DNA from: an uncultured Neisseriaceae bacterium | GTDB taxonomy: Bacteria > Pseudomonadota > Gammaproteobacteria > Burkholderiales > UBA11063 | Assembly: GCA_903891375.1 (NCBI GenBank) | Contig: CAITEL010000016.1 | Coordinates: 1-13,098 of the forward strand | DNA length: 13,098 nucleotides | Direction of reading: 5' to 3' | Shown: in pieces, positions 1-10,600 of the stretch | Layout of the letters: every line of letters starts with the position of its first letter | How positions within the stretch are numbered: the stretch's first letter is position 1 | Notes under the pieces: generated by a model | Database searches by the model: none | Seen by the model: only the letters and a program-made list of their open reading frames with translations | Told to the model about the DNA's origin: nothing | Position numbers and translations under genes: made by a program

Positions 1-81
1 CCGTTTACTACATTAGTTAAAAAAATGGTGCAAAGTGACCTTGAATATATTGACACTAGACGCTTTAGCAGGTATGAATAA
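1..81 (+). CDS. gmd: GDP-mannose 4,6-dehydratase, C-terminal end (partial)
   Basis: The frame starting at base 1 is open for 26 codons and ends at TAA 79-81. The peptide begins [16 protein letters not shown] and closes with RRFSRYE. The pattern 'LVKKMVxxDLE' is what the end of GDP-mannose 4,6-dehydratase looks like. The next gene encodes GDP-L-fucose synthase, and gmd directly upstream of fcl is the standard order. The enzyme converts GDP-mannose to GDP-4-keto-6-deoxymannose, the substrate of the next enzyme, in the cytoplasm. Only the tail is inside the window, so no catalytic residues can be checked; the identity rests on the tail motif plus the neighbour. Confidence 0.75.
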   Translation, partial: PFTTLVKKMVQSDLEYIDTRRFSRYE

Positions 82-82
82 T

Positions 83-1141
83 ATGGAGTTAACTAGTAAA
101 ATTTATATTGCTGGACATAATGGTTTAGTAGGTTCTGCAATTGTTGATGAGTTAAATCAACGAGGTTACATTAATTTAATAACAAAAACACATTCTGAGC
201 TTGATTTAACTAACCAAGCATTAGTAGAAAATTTTTTTAACCAAGAAAAGCCAGAATATGTATTTCTTGCTGCGGCTAAAGTTGGTGGTATTTATGCTAA
301 TAATACATATCGGGCTGATTTTATTTATCAAAATTTACAAATTCAGAATAATATAATTCATTCAAGCTACTTAAATAAAGTGACGAAATTATTATTTTTA
401 GGTAGTAGCTGTATTTACCCTAAAGAATCTAAACAACCGATCAAAGAAGAGTATTTATTAACTAATGAATTAGAATATACTAATGAACCATATGCTATTG
501 CAAAAATTGCAGGGATTAAAATGTGTGAAAGTTATAATTTGCAATATGGTACTAATTTTATTGCAGCAATGCCAACTAATTTGTATGGTAATAATGATAA
601 TTTTGATTTAAATAACTCCCATGTAGTTCCAGCTATGATTCGTAAACTGTACTTAGCTAAACTATTAACTGAAAACAACTATGTTGCTATTGCTAATAAT
701 TTAAATATAAAAAATGATGAAAATCTTATAAAAGAAGAATTATTTAAAATAGGGATTGATAAAGATAGTGTCACTACTACAATTAAATTATGGGGTAGTG
801 GAATTCCATGTCGTGAGTTTTTACATGTAAGCGACATGGCGAATGCCTGTGTATTCTTAATGAATAAAATAAACTTTAGTGATTTAATCCAAAATAAAAC
901 TGAAATACGTAATACGCATATAAACATTGGCACTGGTGAAGATATTTCTATCAGAGATTTAGCGTATTTAATTGCAAAACTTGTGGGGTTTACGGGTAGA
1001 GTTGAATTTGATACCACAAAGCCTGATGGTACAATGAGAAAACTACAAGATGTCTCCAAAATTCATCAATTAGGCTGGAGACACACTATAGAGTTAGAAC
1101 AAGGTCTGAATGATGTAATTAAAACCATTAAATTACTTTAA
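83..1141 (+). CDS. fcl: GDP-L-fucose synthase (epimerase/reductase)
   Basis: The 352-residue protein is an extended short-chain dehydrogenase that turns GDP-4-keto-6-deoxymannose into GDP-L-fucose with NADPH, for fucosylated surface polysaccharide. It has the nucleotide-binding GHNGLVG (11-17), the LGSSCIYPK stretch with Ser108 and Cys110, the catalytic pair Tyr137 and Lys141 in EPYAIAK, His180 in NNSHVVP, and [16 protein letters not shown] near 238-253. These match the E. coli residues Ser107, Cys109, Tyr136, Lys140 and His179. ATG 83 is chosen because the family starts just before the Rossmann strand and AGCAGG at 67-72 is well spaced for it. ATG 74 and ATG 35 overlap the gmd end and lack such a site. 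The gmd stop lies one base upstream, so the two are co-transcribed. The protein is about 30 residues longer than E. coli Fcl (321 aa, from memory) because of an insert near 200-233. Confidence 0.93.
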   Translation: MELTSKIYIAGHNGLVGSAIVDELNQRGYINLITKTHSELDLTNQALVENFFNQEKPEYVFLAAAKVGGIYANNTYRADFIYQNLQIQNNIIHSSYLNKVTKLLFLGSSCIYPKESKQPIKEEYLLTNELEYTNEPYAIAKIAGIKMCESYNLQYGTNFIAAMPTNLYGNNDNFDLNNSHVVPAMIRKLYLAKLLTENNYVAIANNLNIKNDENLIKEELFKIGIDKDSVTTTIKLWGSGIPCREFLHVSDMANACVFLMNKINFSDLIQNKTEIRNTHINIGTGEDISIRDLAYLIAKLVGFTGRVEFDTTKPDGTMRKLQDVSKIHQLGWRHTIELEQGLNDVIKTIKLL

Positions 1142-1164
1142 GAAATAAAATAGTAGTTGCCAAC

Positions 1165-1233
1165 TATACTCGAACAAATTCAAGATCCAAGGAGCTTGGC
1201 AACAAACTTGGAACTTGAATATGAATGAGTATA
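1165..1233. repeat. Palindromic intergenic repeat, copy 1
   Basis: The element starts TATACTCGAA (1165-1174) and ends ATGAGTATA (1225-1233). Its arms are an imperfect inverted repeat: ATTCAAGATCCAAG on the left mirrors CTTGGAACTTGAAT on the right with one mismatch. Smaller hairpins lie inside or at the edge: CCAAG-GAG-CTTGG (1187-1199) and GTTGCCA/TGGCAAC (1156-1162 and 1197-1203). The same two ends recur at 2649-2693, and the right-end 19-mer (1215-1233) recurs with two mismatches at 2630-2648. It lies just past the fcl stop. Confidence 0.65.
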
Positions 1234-1246
1234 AACATTAAGTTAC

Positions 1247-1299
1247 TACAATCAAAACAGCTTATGTGTGTGCGCATACATCAACTTATTTTGATTGTA
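1247..1299. terminator. Probable bidirectional terminator between fcl and eno
   Basis: TACAATCAAAA (1247-1257) and TTTTGATTGTA (1289-1299) form a perfect 11-bp inverted repeat. Inside it, 1264-1281 is a self-pairing stretch (ATGTGTGTG against CGCATACAT, with G-U pairs). It sits between two convergent genes, with 105 bases after fcl and 15 bases after the eno stop. The stem is AT-rich and the flanking T-runs are short, so a termination role is inferred from position and symmetry. Confidence 0.55.
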
Positions 1300-1314
1300 A
1301 TTTTAACCATAATT

Positions 1315-2604
1315 TTATTTATGGTGTATATTATAAAAAGCTGATAAACCAGGATACACCGCACATGTTCCAAGCTCTTCTTCAATGCGAATTAATTGAT
1401 TATATTTACTAATTCTATCTGAGCGAGATAATGAACCAGTTTTAATTTGCCCACAATTTAAGGCAACAGCTAAATCAGCAATAGCAGCACTTTCTGTTTC
1501 ACCACTTCTATGTGACATTATGGTGGTGTAACCTGCAGTTTTTGCCATTTCAACAGCAGATATTGTTTCAGTCAACGTACCTATTTGATTTATTTTAACA
1601 AGTAATGAGTTAGCGATACCATCTTTGATACCTTGAGCTAATATTTTTGTGTTAGTAACAAATACATCATCGCCAACGATTTGTATTTTATTGCCTAATT
1701 TTTTGGTAAGATAAATCCAGCCGTCTCTATCATTTTCGCTCATACCATCTTCAATCGAGATGATAGGGTAGTTATTCACTAAATTAACTAAATAATTAGT
1801 AAATTGTTCATAATTAAGTTCTAGTTCCTCTGCTTGTAAGTTATATATTCCATCTTTATGAAATTCTGATGCGGCGCAATCAATTGCAAGCATTACGTCT
1901 TTACCTGCAGTATAGCCAGCTTTTTCAATTGCGGCCATTATTAATTTTAAAGCTTCTTCATTTGTGTGTAAATCTGGTGCAAAACCACCTTCATCGCCAA
2001 CAGTAGTAGATAATCCTTTCCTACTACAAATTGATTTTAAAGCGTGAAATATTTCTGAACCATAACGTAGTGCTTCTTTAAAACTAGGTGCGCCAACTGG
2101 TACTATCATAAATTCTTGAATATCTAAGTTATTATTTGCATGGGCACCACCATTAATTACATTCATCATTGGTACAGGCAACATTTTTTTACCTAACCCA
2201 CCAACATAACGATAAAATGGAATATTGAGTTCATTGCTAACTGCTTGAGCTGTAGCCATAGAAACAGCCAGAGTTGCATTAGCGCCAAGGTTTTCTTTGT
2301 TATCTGTACCATCAAGTGTAATTAAAGATTCATCAATTTCGGTTTGATTAAATGCATCCATGCCAATTAGCCTTGGTTGAATTGTGCTATTTATATTTTT
2401 TATTGCTTTTAAAACGCCTTTACCATTGTAACGCTTTTTGTCATTATCACGTAACTCTAATGCTTCACGTGTACCAGTTGAGGCACCAGATGGAACCGAA
2501 GCTCTGCCTATCATCCCAGAATCTAGTACAACATCAACTTCTACGGTAGGAAGACCACGTGAATCTAAAATTTCTCTTGCGTGCATTGATACGATTTTTG
2601 ACAT
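1315..2604 (-). CDS. eno: Enolase (phosphopyruvate hydratase)
   Basis: The 429-residue protein is full length and interconverts 2-phosphoglycerate and phosphoenolpyruvate in glycolysis; many bacterial enolases also join the RNA degradosome. The signature blocks are intact: the Ser-loop [10 protein letters not shown] (39-48), [15 protein letters not shown] with Glu164, GDEGGFAP with Glu205, Asp242 in [14 protein letters not shown] with Glu285, VGDD with Asp312, catalytic Lys337 in [16 protein letters not shown] with Arg366 and Ser367, and Lys388 in [13 protein letters not shown]. The usual SGETED is SGETES here (Ser372), a minor change outside the catalytic set. ATG 2604 is preceded by GAAAGG with six-base spacing. 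It is the last gene of the minus-strand cluster. A repeat element occupies most of the 89-base gap upstream, so any private promoter would lie in or near that element. Confidence 0.97.
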   Translation of the reverse strand: MSKIVSMHAREILDSRGLPTVEVDVVLDSGMIGRASVPSGASTGTREALELRDNDKKRYNGKGVLKAIKNINSTIQPRLIGMDAFNQTEIDESLITLDGTDNKENLGANATLAVSMATAQAVSNELNIPFYRYVGGLGKKMLPVPMMNVINGGAHANNNLDIQEFMIVPVGAPSFKEALRYGSEIFHALKSICSRKGLSTTVGDEGGFAPDLHTNEEALKLIMAAIEKAGYTAGKDVMLAIDCAASEFHKDGIYNLQAEELELNYEQFTNYLVNLVNNYPIISIEDGMSENDRDGWIYLTKKLGNKIQIVGDDVFVTNTKILAQGIKDGIANSLLVKINQIGTLTETISAVEMAKTAGYTTIMSHRSGETESAAIADLAVALNCGQIKTGSLSRSDRISKYNQLIRIEEELGTCAVYPGLSAFYNIHHK

Positions 2605-2629
2605 ATTAAACCTTTCTAAAAATGTGTAT

Positions 2630-2693
2630 TTGAATATGAATGGGCATATATACTCGAAGTATTTGAATTTTGAATGCGGAGACGATGAGTATA
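2630..2693. repeat. Palindromic intergenic repeat, copy 2 with a partial neighbour copy
   Basis: 2649-2693 begins TATACTCGAA and ends ATGAGTATA, the same ends and orientation as the element at 1165-1233, but it is only 45 bp with a different centre. Directly before it, 2630-2648 matches the right end of copy 1 in 17 of 19 bases. The block therefore looks like a full short copy abutting a decayed end of another. Its right edge touches the stop codon of the LysE-type gene (2694-2696), and it fills the spacer to eno. Confidence 0.6.
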
Positions 2694-3314
2694 TTAGAGA
2701 GTAACTATTCTAAACGCAACATATAGTAATATTATTCCAAAAATAACATTAATGATTTTTTGTTTACTATAAAAAATATTACGTACTCGTGCTCGCCCAA
2801 AAATAAAGGATACTAACGTAAACCAAAATATAGTGGCAAATGTACTTCCAAGTATTATAAAAACTCCATCAATAAAAGGGTTGCCATGTTCTGCAACATA
2901 TGTAGACAATGATATAATAAACATGAAAGCTTTAGGATTGGTTAAATTACAAATTAAGCCAGTTCTAAAGTATTGAATTTTATCAAGGCTTTTATTTTCT
3001 GCATAGGTTAATTGTGGTTCAGATATTTTAACCTTGGCAAATATAGATTTTAACGCCAAATAGCTTAAATATAAGGCGCCAGCAAACTTAATTATCATAA
3101 ATAAATGTTGACTATTAGCTACTATGGCACCAATCCCAAATAATCCTAAAGCAAAAACAATGCTACTGCCTAGTGAGATACCTAAGGTAGTATAAAAGCC
3201 TGCTTTAAGCGAATCGGTTAATGAACTTTTTAATACCATAAAAAAATCTGGGCCAGGACTCATAATAGCTAAGAAATCAATAATCAATACATACGTGATG
3301 ACACTTATGTGCAT
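2694..3314 (-). CDS. LysE/RhtB-family amino-acid exporter
   Basis: The 206-residue hydrophobic protein has about six membrane segments (roughly 4-24, 38-62, 70-92, 116-137, 147-172 and 186-204). It carries the family signature [10 protein letters not shown] near the N terminus (19-28) and NLTNPKA at 123-129. LysE/RhtB proteins export amino acids or derivatives such as lysine, threonine or homoserine lactone from the cytoplasm; the substrate here cannot be told. AGGAG with nine-base spacing precedes ATG 3314. The gene sits between kdsA and eno on their strand, separated from kdsA by 129 bases and from eno by 89. Its role is unrelated to either, so it looks like an insertion into an old gene order. 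Confidence 0.88.
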   Translation of the reverse strand: MHISVITYVLIIDFLAIMSPGPDFFMVLKSSLTDSLKAGFYTTLGISLGSSIVFALGLFGIGAIVANSQHLFMIIKFAGALYLSYLALKSIFAKVKISEPQLTYAENKSLDKIQYFRTGLICNLTNPKAFMFIISLSTYVAEHGNPFIDGVFIILGSTFATIFWFTLVSFIFGRARVRNIFYSKQKIINVIFGIILLYVAFRIVTL

Positions 3315-3390
3315 GTTTAATTACTCCTGTACTTTCTAAAATTAACAACTACCCACCATCACAATTACTTTGTCATATTTTGTTGGCTTC

Positions 3391-3441
3391 TATGGTCTAC
3401 CCACAGCGTCAGTGGTGTATGCGAGTAGTTGTATGGTCTAC
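3391..3441. repeat. Short direct and inverted repeats in the kdsA-LysE spacer
   Basis: TATGGTCTAC occurs at 3391-3400 and again at 3432-3441, the second copy ending two bases from the kdsA stop codon (3444-3446). Between them CCAC-AGCGTCA-GTGG can fold (3401-3415). GTAGTTG (3425-3431) mirrors CAACTAC (3346-3352). The spacer is therefore structured, but the stems are short, there is no clear T-run, and I recognise no known RNA family. Confidence 0.4.
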
Positions 3442-3443
3442 TA

Positions 3444-4276
3444 TTAAGTAGTTAATTTCTTAACTAATTTGTCAATTGCCATGATTTCAGCTAAAAAATC
3501 TTCAATTTGGTGCATGGGGAATGAATTTGGCCCATCTGATTTAGCAACATCAGGGTTTGGGTGAGTTTCCATGAATAATCCACTTATACCAACAGCAACA
3601 GCTGCTCTAGATAAAACAGATACAAACTCTCTTTGCCCACCAGAACTAGTGCCTTGCCCCCCAGGTAATTGTACGGAGTGTGTGGCATCAAAGACAACTG
3701 GGCAATTTGTTTCTCGCATTACTACAAGGCTACGCATATCCGAAACCAAATTATTATACCCAAAACTAACCCCACGTTCACAGGCCATGATTAAACCGTG
3801 TCCTTCGACATTTAAAGCTTTTTCGGTAACATTTTTCATGTCCCATGGAGATAGAAATTGTCCTTTTTTTATATTGACCACTTTACCGCTTTTAGCAACT
3901 GCTTTAATAAAATTTGTTTGTCTACATAAGAAAGCTGGGGTTTGTAGTATATCAACTACTTCTGCAACTTGATCAATTTCATTTACTTCATGTACATCGG
4001 TTACGATAGGTAAATTTAATTGACGTTTTACTTCGGATAATATACGCAAACCTTCATCAATTCCAAGGCCTCTAAATGTTTGATCGGAGCTACGATTAGC
4101 TTTGTCGTAACTTGATTTATAAATAAAGTTAATTCCGAGTCGGCTGGTGATTTCTTTTAAATAACCAGCAGTATCAATGGCTAATTGCTCTGATTCAACT
4201 ACACAGGGGCCTGCCATTAAAAATATCGGTTGGTTTAATCCTATTTCAAAATCTAATAATTTCCATGTTTTTTGCA

Positions 4277-4277
<1 letters not shown>
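3444..4277 (-). CDS. kdsA: 3-deoxy-D-manno-octulosonate 8-phosphate synthase
   Basis: The 277-residue enzyme condenses phosphoenolpyruvate with arabinose 5-phosphate to give KDO-8-phosphate, the start of the KDO branch of lipopolysaccharide core synthesis in the cytoplasm. Visible family blocks include [12 protein letters not shown] (53-64), TDVHE (93-97), [44 protein letters not shown] and [19 protein letters not shown]. Cys25 in AGPCVVES, His200, Glu237 and Asp248 are the four expected metal ligands. This places it in the metal-dependent class rather than the E. coli-type class, which has Asn at the Cys position. The ATG shares one base with the pyrG stop (TAATG), and AAAGGA lies inside the end of pyrG, so translation is probably coupled. 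Confidence 0.95.
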
Positions 4278-5914
<1,637 letters not shown>

Positions 5915-5923
5915 TTATATCTC

Positions 5924-5957
5924 AAATAAAAAAGCGATAGAGAGAGTCGTCTACCGC
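5924..5957 (-). terminator. Terminator hairpin in the pyrG leader (possible attenuator)
   Basis: Read on the minus strand, GCGGTAGA (5957-5950) pairs with TCTATCGC (5941-5934) through eight bases including one G-U. The loop is eight bases, and TTTTTTATTT follows (5933-5924). This is the form of an intrinsic terminator. The T-tract ends one base before the GAG ribosome-binding site (5923-5921), ten bases before the pyrG ATG. No promoter could fit between the hairpin and the gene, so pyrG mRNA must cross it. It could also be the end signal of the upstream exonuclease operon with partial read-through. Confidence 0.65.
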
Positions 5958-6004
5958 ATATATACTCAACTACTTGCTTATAAATATAATGATGCAGATA
6001 AAAT

Positions 6005-6027
6005 ATTATATTTAACACATAATTATA
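6005..6027 (-). promoter_or_regulatory. Candidate -10 boxes of a pyrG promoter
   Basis: The minus strand holds two perfect TATAAT boxes, at 6027-6022 and 6010-6005, in the 155-base gap between exonuclease III and pyrG. Neither has a convincing -35 box at 16-18 bases; the best for the downstream box is TTAGTG at 17. Starting from the downstream box, the leader would be about 85 nt and contain the hairpin at 5957-5934. AT-richness makes chance matches likely. Confidence 0.35.
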
Positions 6028-6069
6028 CACTAAAATCAATAAGCAATTATGATGATTGGCAATGTTTAT

Positions 6070-6837
6070 TTAATGGTTTAGGGATATTATGACTGGGGCA
6101 TGATCTGAGGGGCGTTCATTCTTACGTGGTTCAGTATCTATTGCACAATCGGTAGTGATTTTTTTAACGGCATCATTTATTAAAATATGATCTATGCGTA
6201 ATCCTTGCTTGCGTTTAAATGCAAAATTACGATAATCCCACCAGCTATACTGTTTTGCTTCCATATGAAACAATCGATAGCTATCATAAAGCCCAAGATT
6301 TAATAATTTCTGCCATAAATCTCTTTCATCTGCTGAGCATAGAATTTTGCCGTCCCATAATTCTGGGTCGTACACATCAATATCACTGGGGGCTATATTA
6401 AAATCTCCGAGCAGGGCGAATTTTTCATGTTGTTGAAGTGAGGCGGTCACATAATTATGTAATGCATTTAACCAAGATAACTTATACGTAAATTTTTCAC
6501 TACCAATAGCTTCACCATTTACTACATAAACACACATTATGCGTACACCATTCACTGTTGCAGTTATGACTCTCTTTTGTATGTCTTCATAATTAGGAAT
6601 ATCACAAATAACATCAGAGATTGGTAGTTTGGATATAATAGCTACGCCATTATAAGTTTTTTGTCCATTAAATACGCAATGATAACCTAAGGTTTTTAGT
6701 TCTGTTTCGGGGAAGTAAGCATTATCAAGCTTTAATTCTTGTAGTGCTAAAACATCACAGTTACTTTTTTGTAGCCAATCTATTACTTGTGATAAGCGTA
6801 CCTTTAATGAATTCACATTCCATGTGGCAATTTGCAC
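6070..6837 (-). CDS. xth: Exodeoxyribonuclease III (AP endonuclease)
   Basis: The 255-residue protein is an exonuclease III/APE1-type endonuclease of base excision repair: it cuts at abasic sites and removes 3' blocking groups. Catalytic residues fall in their usual places: Asn7 in TWNVNS, Glu34 in LALQELKL, Tyr104, Asp145 and Asn147 in GDFNIAP, Asp216-His217 in LRIDHI, and Asp245-His246 in PSDHAPV. The start is GTG 6837. AAGGA is spaced six bases from it, and that site overlaps the TAA stop of the radical-SAM gene nine bases upstream (TAAGGA), so the two are coupled. The protein begins exactly where the family does (MQIATWNVNS). Symbol xth/xthA; the beta-type style fits the rest of the cluster. 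Confidence 0.93.
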   Translation of the reverse strand: MQIATWNVNSLKVRLSQVIDWLQKSNCDVLALQELKLDNAYFPETELKTLGYHCVFNGQKTYNGVAIISKLPISDVICDIPNYEDIQKRVITATVNGVRIMCVYVVNGEAIGSEKFTYKLSWLNALHNYVTASLQQHEKFALLGDFNIAPSDIDVYDPELWDGKILCSADERDLWQKLLNLGLYDSYRLFHMEAKQYSWWDYRNFAFKRKQGLRIDHILINDAVKKITTDCAIDTEPRKNERPSDHAPVIISLNH

Positions 6838-6846
6838 TATATTTCC

Positions 6847-7686
6847 TTAGATATAATATTTCACATTAATACCATATTGTTCTATTTTATTTGCAATTGT
6901 AGATAGAAATTCAAGACTAACTTGAGAAATATTGTTACCTTCGGGTAACATTGGGTTTCTTGCCACGGAGTAAAGTAAAATGCCAGCTATTTTATCTTTA
7001 AATTGTTTAATAAAATGAATGTAGTTATTAATGTTTTCATTTGTTGGGTTATTGTTTTGTATTTTAAACATACATGTTTGAATATACGTCTTACATAATG
7101 AACTTGCAATATTTAATTTCTTAGCAATGCTCTCGGGAGATAAGTTGACTTGATTAATTAAATTTATTCCACGAGTGTCAGCACTATCAATTTTGAACCA
7201 AATTTCCCCGCTATTTTCTGATATTATTGTAACAGATTTTTGTATATCCTGTTGTTCAAATTCGCTACCATTAGTAATTAGGATTGTTTTAACTTTATCG
7301 GTAATATTGTATTTAGTTCTAAGTTTTGCTATAATTTTGACAACAGCTAAAAAGTTATTGGATAATGTTGATTCTCCATTGCCAGAAATACAAATGTCAT
7401 TTAGTCGTTGGAGTCCAGTTGGAGCATATTCAATTAAAAAATCTGTATTAAAAACCAGTGAAATTATTTGGTCTAATTCGTACTCTAGTTTATCTAATGC
7501 AATGTCATTAGGCTTACCACGAACTAACCCATCGACTTGACAATAGATACAACGCCAGTTACATGCGTTATTTATATTTAAATTAATACCTAAAGATATG
7601 CCTTGACTACGTCTAGATAAGACAGGGTAGACATAGGTATAATTTTTAAAAACTCTACTATGGTCAGAAAAAGTTAGTTGTGGCAT
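6847..7686 (-). CDS. Radical SAM protein of unknown substrate
   Basis: The 279-residue protein has the cluster-binding Cys42-x3-Cys46-x2-Cys49 in NNACNWRCIYCQ, followed by a GNGES block (102-106) in the place of the radical-SAM GGEP motif. It therefore should bind a [4Fe-4S] cluster and S-adenosylmethionine. The start 'YPVLSRRSQGISLGINLN' is characteristic of a conserved proteobacterial radical-SAM family whose reaction I do not know. No extra iron-sulfur domain, glycyl-radical or B12-binding region is visible. ATG 7686 lies eight bases after the glutamate dehydrogenase stop with no clear ribosome-binding site, which suggests translational coupling. It sits between glutamate dehydrogenase and exonuclease III in a tight operon, which does not reveal its job. 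Confidence 0.85.
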   Translation of the reverse strand: MPQLTFSDHSRVFKNYTYVYPVLSRRSQGISLGINLNINNACNWRCIYCQVDGLVRGKPNDIALDKLEYELDQIISLVFNTDFLIEYAPTGLQRLNDICISGNGESTLSNNFLAVVKIIAKLRTKYNITDKVKTILITNGSEFEQQDIQKSVTIISENSGEIWFKIDSADTRGINLINQVNLSPESIAKKLNIASSLCKTYIQTCMFKIQNNNPTNENINNYIHFIKQFKDKIAGILLYSVARNPMLPEGNNISQVSLEFLSTIANKIEQYGINVKYYI

Positions 7687-7694
7687 TGCGGTAT

Positions 7695-10600
7695 TTAAGC
7701 AAACATCGTTGATAATTCACGCACAACAGCAGATAACATTGCCAAGTCTAATGCATTATAATTTTGTAATTCATCGATCATATCATTGAGTTGATGAACT
7801 TTATTTTCTTCTTGTTTAATCCAAGAATTTGCAAATCTAGGATCGTTTTTAGAAGATGCAAAAGTAACAGCTCTACGAACTAAAGTACTATAGATCATGT
7901 AGCCATCGGCTAATAAGGCTGAACGTGATAACGCTTGCCATTTATTGTTTTCTGGTAATGCAATTAAACATTTACGTATCCAGTCAATTCGTAGTACTCG
8001 ACCCAGATAAAAATAATTGCAAGCAACTGCATATAAATCATGATCCACGTCTTTAGCTAATGTTGCTATATCTAGTAGTTGAGGAAATGTGCTACTTCTC
8101 GCAATTAACTTAGCCAGATCTTCAGGGACATGACTATCAATAAATAGCTGTTCTAACTCTGCGATCTCTGGGTAGTCTTCATTAGATAATAAACCTGGAA
8201 TAAAAGACATGAGACTTACTAGTGAGTCATGGTGTGTTGTTAGTAACTCATTGATTGATTGGCTATCTTTCATATTACGTAATATCCAACGGGTTAATCG
8301 TTCAATGGATTTTTTAACACGAATTAAGATTTTAACTTGAATATCTGCATTTACTTTATTATCTAGGCCTTCAATTTGTGAAAGTAAATCTTCGGCTCCT
8401 AAAAGTTTGTATGCTACCCAAAATGCACGGATGATCTTAGAAGAACCAATACGAAGTTCGTCTTCAAAACGTGATACAAATGTTATACCCATTCTGTTTA
8501 CGAGTAAATTTGCTAGCTGGTTAGCAATTATTTCTTTATGTAAAAAGTGGCAAGTAATGTAATCACTATAATTATCTTGTAAATATTTTGGGAAATATTT
8601 ATAGAGTAATTCGGTAAACATTGTATCATCAATCAAATCAGATTCTAAGATTTCTTTATTAAGACGAATTTTAGAGTAAGCTAAAAGAACAGCTAATTCT
8701 GGCATGGTGAAACCATTGCCTGTGCGTTGACGTTCGATTACTTCGTGGGCATTAGGTAAAAATTCAACATTTCTATCAAGTTCCCCATTTTTTTCTAATT
8801 TTTCCATAAAATTAACACTTAGTGAGAACAATTCTTTAGCTCTAGCGTTTGCATAACGTAATACTTGAGTCTGCAAATAATTATCACGTAGTACCAAATT
8901 TGATACATCATCAGTCATTATTTCTAAGATTTTATTGCGTTCATCGACATTTAAACCTGTTTTTTGCATTATATCTGCAAATAAGATTTTTATATTCACT
9001 TCGTGGTCAGAGCAATCAACCCCAGCAGAATTATCAATAGCATCATTGCAAATAAAGCCACCAAGTTTGGCAAATTCAACCCGCCCTAGTTGAGTAACGC
9101 CTAAGTTACCCCCCTCGACAACAACTTTGGCGCATAATTCAGAGCCATTTATACGTAGGGTATCGTTTGTCTTGTCTCTAACCATTTCATTAGATTCGCT
9201 TTCAGCTTTGATGTAAGTACCAATACCGCCGTTATAAAACATGTCAACATCTAGTTTTAAAAGCTTATTGATTAATTCATTAGGTGATAATTCTGTAGCA
9301 GAAGTATTGAGCATGGTTTTTACTTCATTAGTTAGTGGGATGGATTTTAATGAACGTTCATATATTCCACCACCGGTGGAAATCTTAGAAACGTCATAGT
9401 CAGCCCAAGTTGATCTAGGCAAATTAAATAAACGTTGGCGTTCAATAAATGGTACTTCTAAGTTAGGATTGGGGTTTGGGTCTAGAAAAATATGTTGGTG
9501 ATTAAACGCTGCTTTTAATTTAATATGCTTTGATAATAACATTCCGTTACCAAAAACATCACCAGCCATATCGCCAACACCAATAACAGAAAAATCTTCA
9601 TTTTGAATATTAATATTTAAATGACGAAAATGTCGTTTTGCAGATTCCCATGCCCCACGTGCAGTAATGCCAATTTTTTTATGGTCATATCCTGCAGAGC
9701 CACCAGAAGCAAATGCATCGCCCAACCAAAAGCCGTATTGTAGTGATAGTTCGTTAGCATAATCAGAAAAAGTTGCAGTTCCTTTATCTGCGGCTACTAC
9801 CAAATAAGCATCGTCATCATCATAGCGGATAACATTTTTTGGAGTAACGGTTTTTCCTAAAACAATGTTATCCGTAATATCTAATAAACCAGAAATAAAT
9901 CCTTTGTAACAAGAGATTCCTTCAGCCAAATATGAATCTCTATCTGTTATAGCTGGTAATTTTTTACATATAAATCCACCTTTAGAGCCGGTAGGTACTA
10001 TAACTGAATTTTTTACAATTTGTGCTTTTACTAGTCCTAATACTTCGGTTCTAAAGTCTTCTTTACGATCAGACCAACGTAGTCCACCACGTGCAACTTT
10101 ACCGCCACGTAGATGTACCCCCTCAAATTTCATTGAATATACAAATATTTCATATAAAGGTTTTGGCTTTGGTAAAAAGCCTAACTTACCTGATTCTAAT
10201 TTGAATGATATATATGATTTTCTCAATCCTTGGCCGTCCAGTTGATAATAATTAGTGCGTAGCATAGCGTCTATAATTGATAAATATGCTTTTAAAATAC
10301 TATCATCATCAATACTTGATACTTGCGCTAATTCGTGCATAATTGTATTTTTAAGTTCAAATGATTTTTCTATATTATGTTGATTAATGTTAAATTTTGT
10401 GTCAAACATTAAAAATAAATTCTGAGATACCTCAGGGTAACGTGTTAAACATTCTTTTAAGTATTGTTTTGAAAAAGGTAGCGCAGTTTGGCTAATGTAA
10501 TGACTTATACTTCGCAGAATAACTATTTGTTGAGCATTTAAACCGCTTAGTAAGACTAGTTTATTAAGTGAGTCATTTTCTATCTCACGATTAAAAGCTG

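Noticed and set aside
35..82. An earlier in-frame start (35 or 74) for GDP-fucose synthase
   Set aside because: These bases encode the gmd C terminus in another frame, the family begins just before the GxxGxxG strand, and AGCAGG is spaced for ATG 83.
3571..3972. A 133-codon open frame on the plus strand inside kdsA
   Set aside because: It is antisense to a fully conserved kdsA, has no ribosome-binding site and its composition is that of a reverse-strand shadow.
5998..6005. Bacillus-type reiterative-transcription control of pyrG
   Set aside because: The predicted start region after the TATAAT box is AT-rich and lacks the GGGC start that mechanism needs.
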